Shown: one piece after another, positions 61,777 through 64,000 of the stretch
How positions within the stretch are numbered: the first letter of the stretch is position 1
Layout: each line of letters starts with the position of its first letter
The notes under the pieces: generated by a model
What the model was told of the DNA's origin: nothing
The model's database searches: none
What the model saw: only the letters and a program-made list of their open reading frames with translations
Assembly (NCBI GenBank): GCA_025677835.1
Contig: JAIXMR010000020.1
Location: 186,001 to 250,000 of the forward strand
Reading direction: 5' to 3'
Origin: Sporodiniella umbellata
Taxonomy: Eukaryota; Mucoromycota; Mucoromycetes; Mucorales; Rhizopodaceae
DNA length: 64,000 bases
Translations under genes and position numbers: made by a program

Positions 61777-64000
61777 ATGACTACATTTTTTGGTGACCTT
61801 AAGGAGAAATTTTCTCACCTTTTCGACCACGAAGAGCCAAAGAAAGAGGACGATGATCTTATTGAACAGCAGCTCTTGAACGAAAAACATCGTTTTGACG
61901 CCTTTGCTGCTGTCAGACATGGTGCTCAAGTCAAATTCTTTGTCGACGGACAGAACTATTGTTGGTAAATAAACAAAACATGTATTCATCTTGTACTAAA
62001 AAAAAAAAAAAAAAACAAAGGGCTGTTTCTGAAGCCATCGAGAAGGCTACAGAATGTATTTATATCGAAGACTGGTGGTTGGTAAATTGATACAAGATAA
62101 CAAAAAAATAAGGTCCTATAGCTAACAAGTAAAAAAAAAAAATGCCTTTATCTTTTCTTTTGAATCAATAGACGCCTGAATTGGTAATGAGCTAAAACAC
62201 CCACCCGAGTTATAGCTAATATATTTTTCTAGCATTTGAGAAGACCTCCTGCTAAATATCCTGAATACCGCCTCGACAGATTATTGAAAAGAAAAGCAGA
62301 CGAAGGTGTGAAGATCTATGTCGTAGTCTACAAAGTAATGTTTATTTTAAACACAACAGGTGTTCTAAAGATATCATAGGAAGTGGAAATGGCCTTGACT
62401 TTAGATAGCGCTCACACAAAAACAGCGCTTCAAGAACTGAGTGAAAACATTGTTGGTTAGTATAGAGATAGTTGTAAAAAAAAAAGAAAAAAAGAAAAAA
62501 GAAAGGCTTTTGACGAGACTTCTTGACCGCTTTGAATCTTTAGTGTTGAGACATCCTAATCACGACTTGGGTGGTACTTTTTTCTGGTCTCATCATGAAA
62601 AATTCGTTGTTGTTGATAACCACATTGCTTTCTTGGGTGGTATCGATTTGTGTTTTGGGTAAGATTCCTAGTATATATGTACACAATCAACTAAATCGTC
62701 TTTATAGACGATGGGATACTCACGGTCACCCTTTGGCTGATTTTCATGGTGAAGATCCTGATAGTGAATTATTCCCTGGTAACTTTAACTTTTTTTTTTT
62801 TTTTACTTTTTGGCTTGAGTAACTCAACATTTTTGGTTTGGGGGCAAATATAAATACTAGGTCAGGATTACAGTGATGCTCGTGTAAGAGATTTTGAACA
62901 TGGTAAGAAACAAGACGACAGATAGCAAAGAGAACGCATTCACTCTTTTTTTTTTTTCTAGTTAAAGAATATGATATGCGTTTGATTGATAAGACTGTGA
63001 TTCCAAGAATGCCTTGGCACGATATGTCACTCTGTGTGGTACGCTATGATCATCAACAGAGGCTTATATAGCTTACTAAAAATAATTCTTAGATGGGTGC
63101 ACCTGTTTTGGACGTAGCCCGTCATTTCTGTGAGCGATGGAACTTTATAAAATACGAAAAAGCTCGTAGCAAACCCTATGTTCCTTACCTACAACCTCCT
63201 TTGGGTGGTATGGGCTCTCAGCAAAGATATATTGAAGAGGAGCCTGAGGCAGAACGTCAGTCAAAAACACGTCGTTACAACCATAGAACTCGCGGTGTGA
63301 CAGGCACTATGCGAGTGCAGGTACTTCGCAGCAGTGCTAAATGGAGTTCCGGTATTGAGATTGAGGTAAGTCATGGCTATACATATATCTACTCACCCTA
63401 CACATAGCACTCCATCAAAAACGCTTATATTGGTACCATCCTTGGCTCCAAACACTACATTTATATTGAAAACCAATTCTTTAGTAAGGTGCTACAGGAC
63501 AAAAACAGGTTAAGCTAATTTTTTTTTTTTTTTTTTTTTAGTTACGTCCACTGATCTTGACAGTAAGGGCATTGTCAAGAATGAGATTGGTAACGCTATT
63601 CTTCGACGTATTATTCGTGCTCATGAAGAGCAAGAAAAATACAAAGTGTTTGTGTTGATGCCTTTGATGCCTGCTTTCCCTGCTGATTTGAGCACGAAGG
63701 ATGCAGCCACTGCCAGGTAAAGTTTTTTTTTTTTTTTTTTTTTTGGTAGGAGTTTTGTTTGAATGGGATTAACATGTGACTTTCCTTTAGGTTGGTAATG
63801 CACTATCAATATATCTCTATCTGTCGAGGACCCAATAGTATTGTGGAAAGATTAAAGGCCACAGGCATTGACCCTGACCAATACATTCGATTCTACAGCT
63901 TGAGAAGTTATGATCGTATCAACCGTAGTAGACTCGAAGCCCTCTTGGTCCGAGCTGCCGGTTATTCGGATGAAATCGAACAACAACTGGATCAAGTTGA
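61777..64000 (+). CDS. phospholipase D, 5' part (continues beyond the window)
   Basis: Starts [21 protein letters not shown] at the ATG at 61777 (the open frame upstream has no ATG). Many small exons: [80 protein letters not shown], the first catalytic HxK motif [94 protein letters not shown] and [12 protein letters not shown]. The second HKD motif must lie past 64000. No PX or PH domain precedes the catalytic domain, unlike yeast Spo14 and animal PLD1, which is the short fungal/plant-like architecture. The enzyme hydrolyses phosphatidylcholine to phosphatidic acid. At least 11 exons are visible. Confidence 0.9.

Overview
This window is AT-rich, intron-dense nuclear DNA from a fungus, most likely an early-diverging Mucoromycota/Mucorales-type species. 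Reasons: genes are broken by many short (about 45-110 nt) GT..AG introns; the conserved set is fungal (VTC polyphosphate complex, OPT transporter, Kex2, Spp1); some families are typical of non-yeast fungi (GTPBP1-type GTPase, TBC1D20-type GAP, DNAJC9-type J protein); and the transposon and lineage-specific families look mucoralean. The species assignment is inference from content, not from a marker gene.

Layout. 0-4 kb (minus): an SPX/VTC polyphosphate polymerase-type subunit and a beta-trefoil protein with a C-terminal helical domain. 4.4-11.4 kb (plus): SMC3 (cohesin) and RCL1 (18S rRNA processing). 12-17.4 kb (minus): a 14-3-3 protein, ribosomal protein uS9/RPS16 and an OPT-family transporter. 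17.9-21.5 kb (plus): a DNAJC9-like J protein and an alpha/beta hydrolase, with a weakly supported small membrane protein between them. 21.5-27.5 kb (minus): Kex2-type protease, an Spp1/CXXC1-like PHD protein of the COMPASS type and RIO2 kinase. 29.7-34 kb (plus): a GTPBP1/2-like GTPase and a divergent kinesin-like gene. 34.1-43.4 kb: GCK-III kinase, PDK/BCKDK-type mitochondrial kinase and GPI16/PIG-T (minus), TBC1D20-like RabGAP (plus) and a SAM methyltransferase (minus). These genes are tightly packed, with several convergent pairs under 120 bp apart and one head-to-head pair 104 bp apart.

43.4-58.6 kb is a different landscape: about 5.8 kb of AT-rich DNA without a convincing gene, then two nearly identical, broken Tc1/mariner-type transposase copies in inverted orientation (49.16-50.88 and 56.93-58.61 kb). 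They flank a 6-kb island holding relics of an ISXO2/Merlin-like transposase and a DIRS-like retroelement, plus a multi-exon gene of what looks like a lineage-specific expanded family. Housekeeping content resumes with UTP5/WDR43 (58.9-61.0 kb) and a phospholipase D gene that runs off the right edge.

The most interesting item is the 13-exon gene at 31873-33986. Its exons all join in phase into about 448 codons. The protein follows a kinesin motor domain from strand to strand and then becomes coiled coil, but the P-loop and both switch motifs are lost. It looks like a maintained, catalytically dead kinesin (pseudokinesin) rather than a decayed pseudogene. Ribosome biogenesis is represented by three unlinked genes (RCL1, RIO2, UTP5) plus RPS16. 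No CRISPR array, rRNA or tRNA gene was seen.
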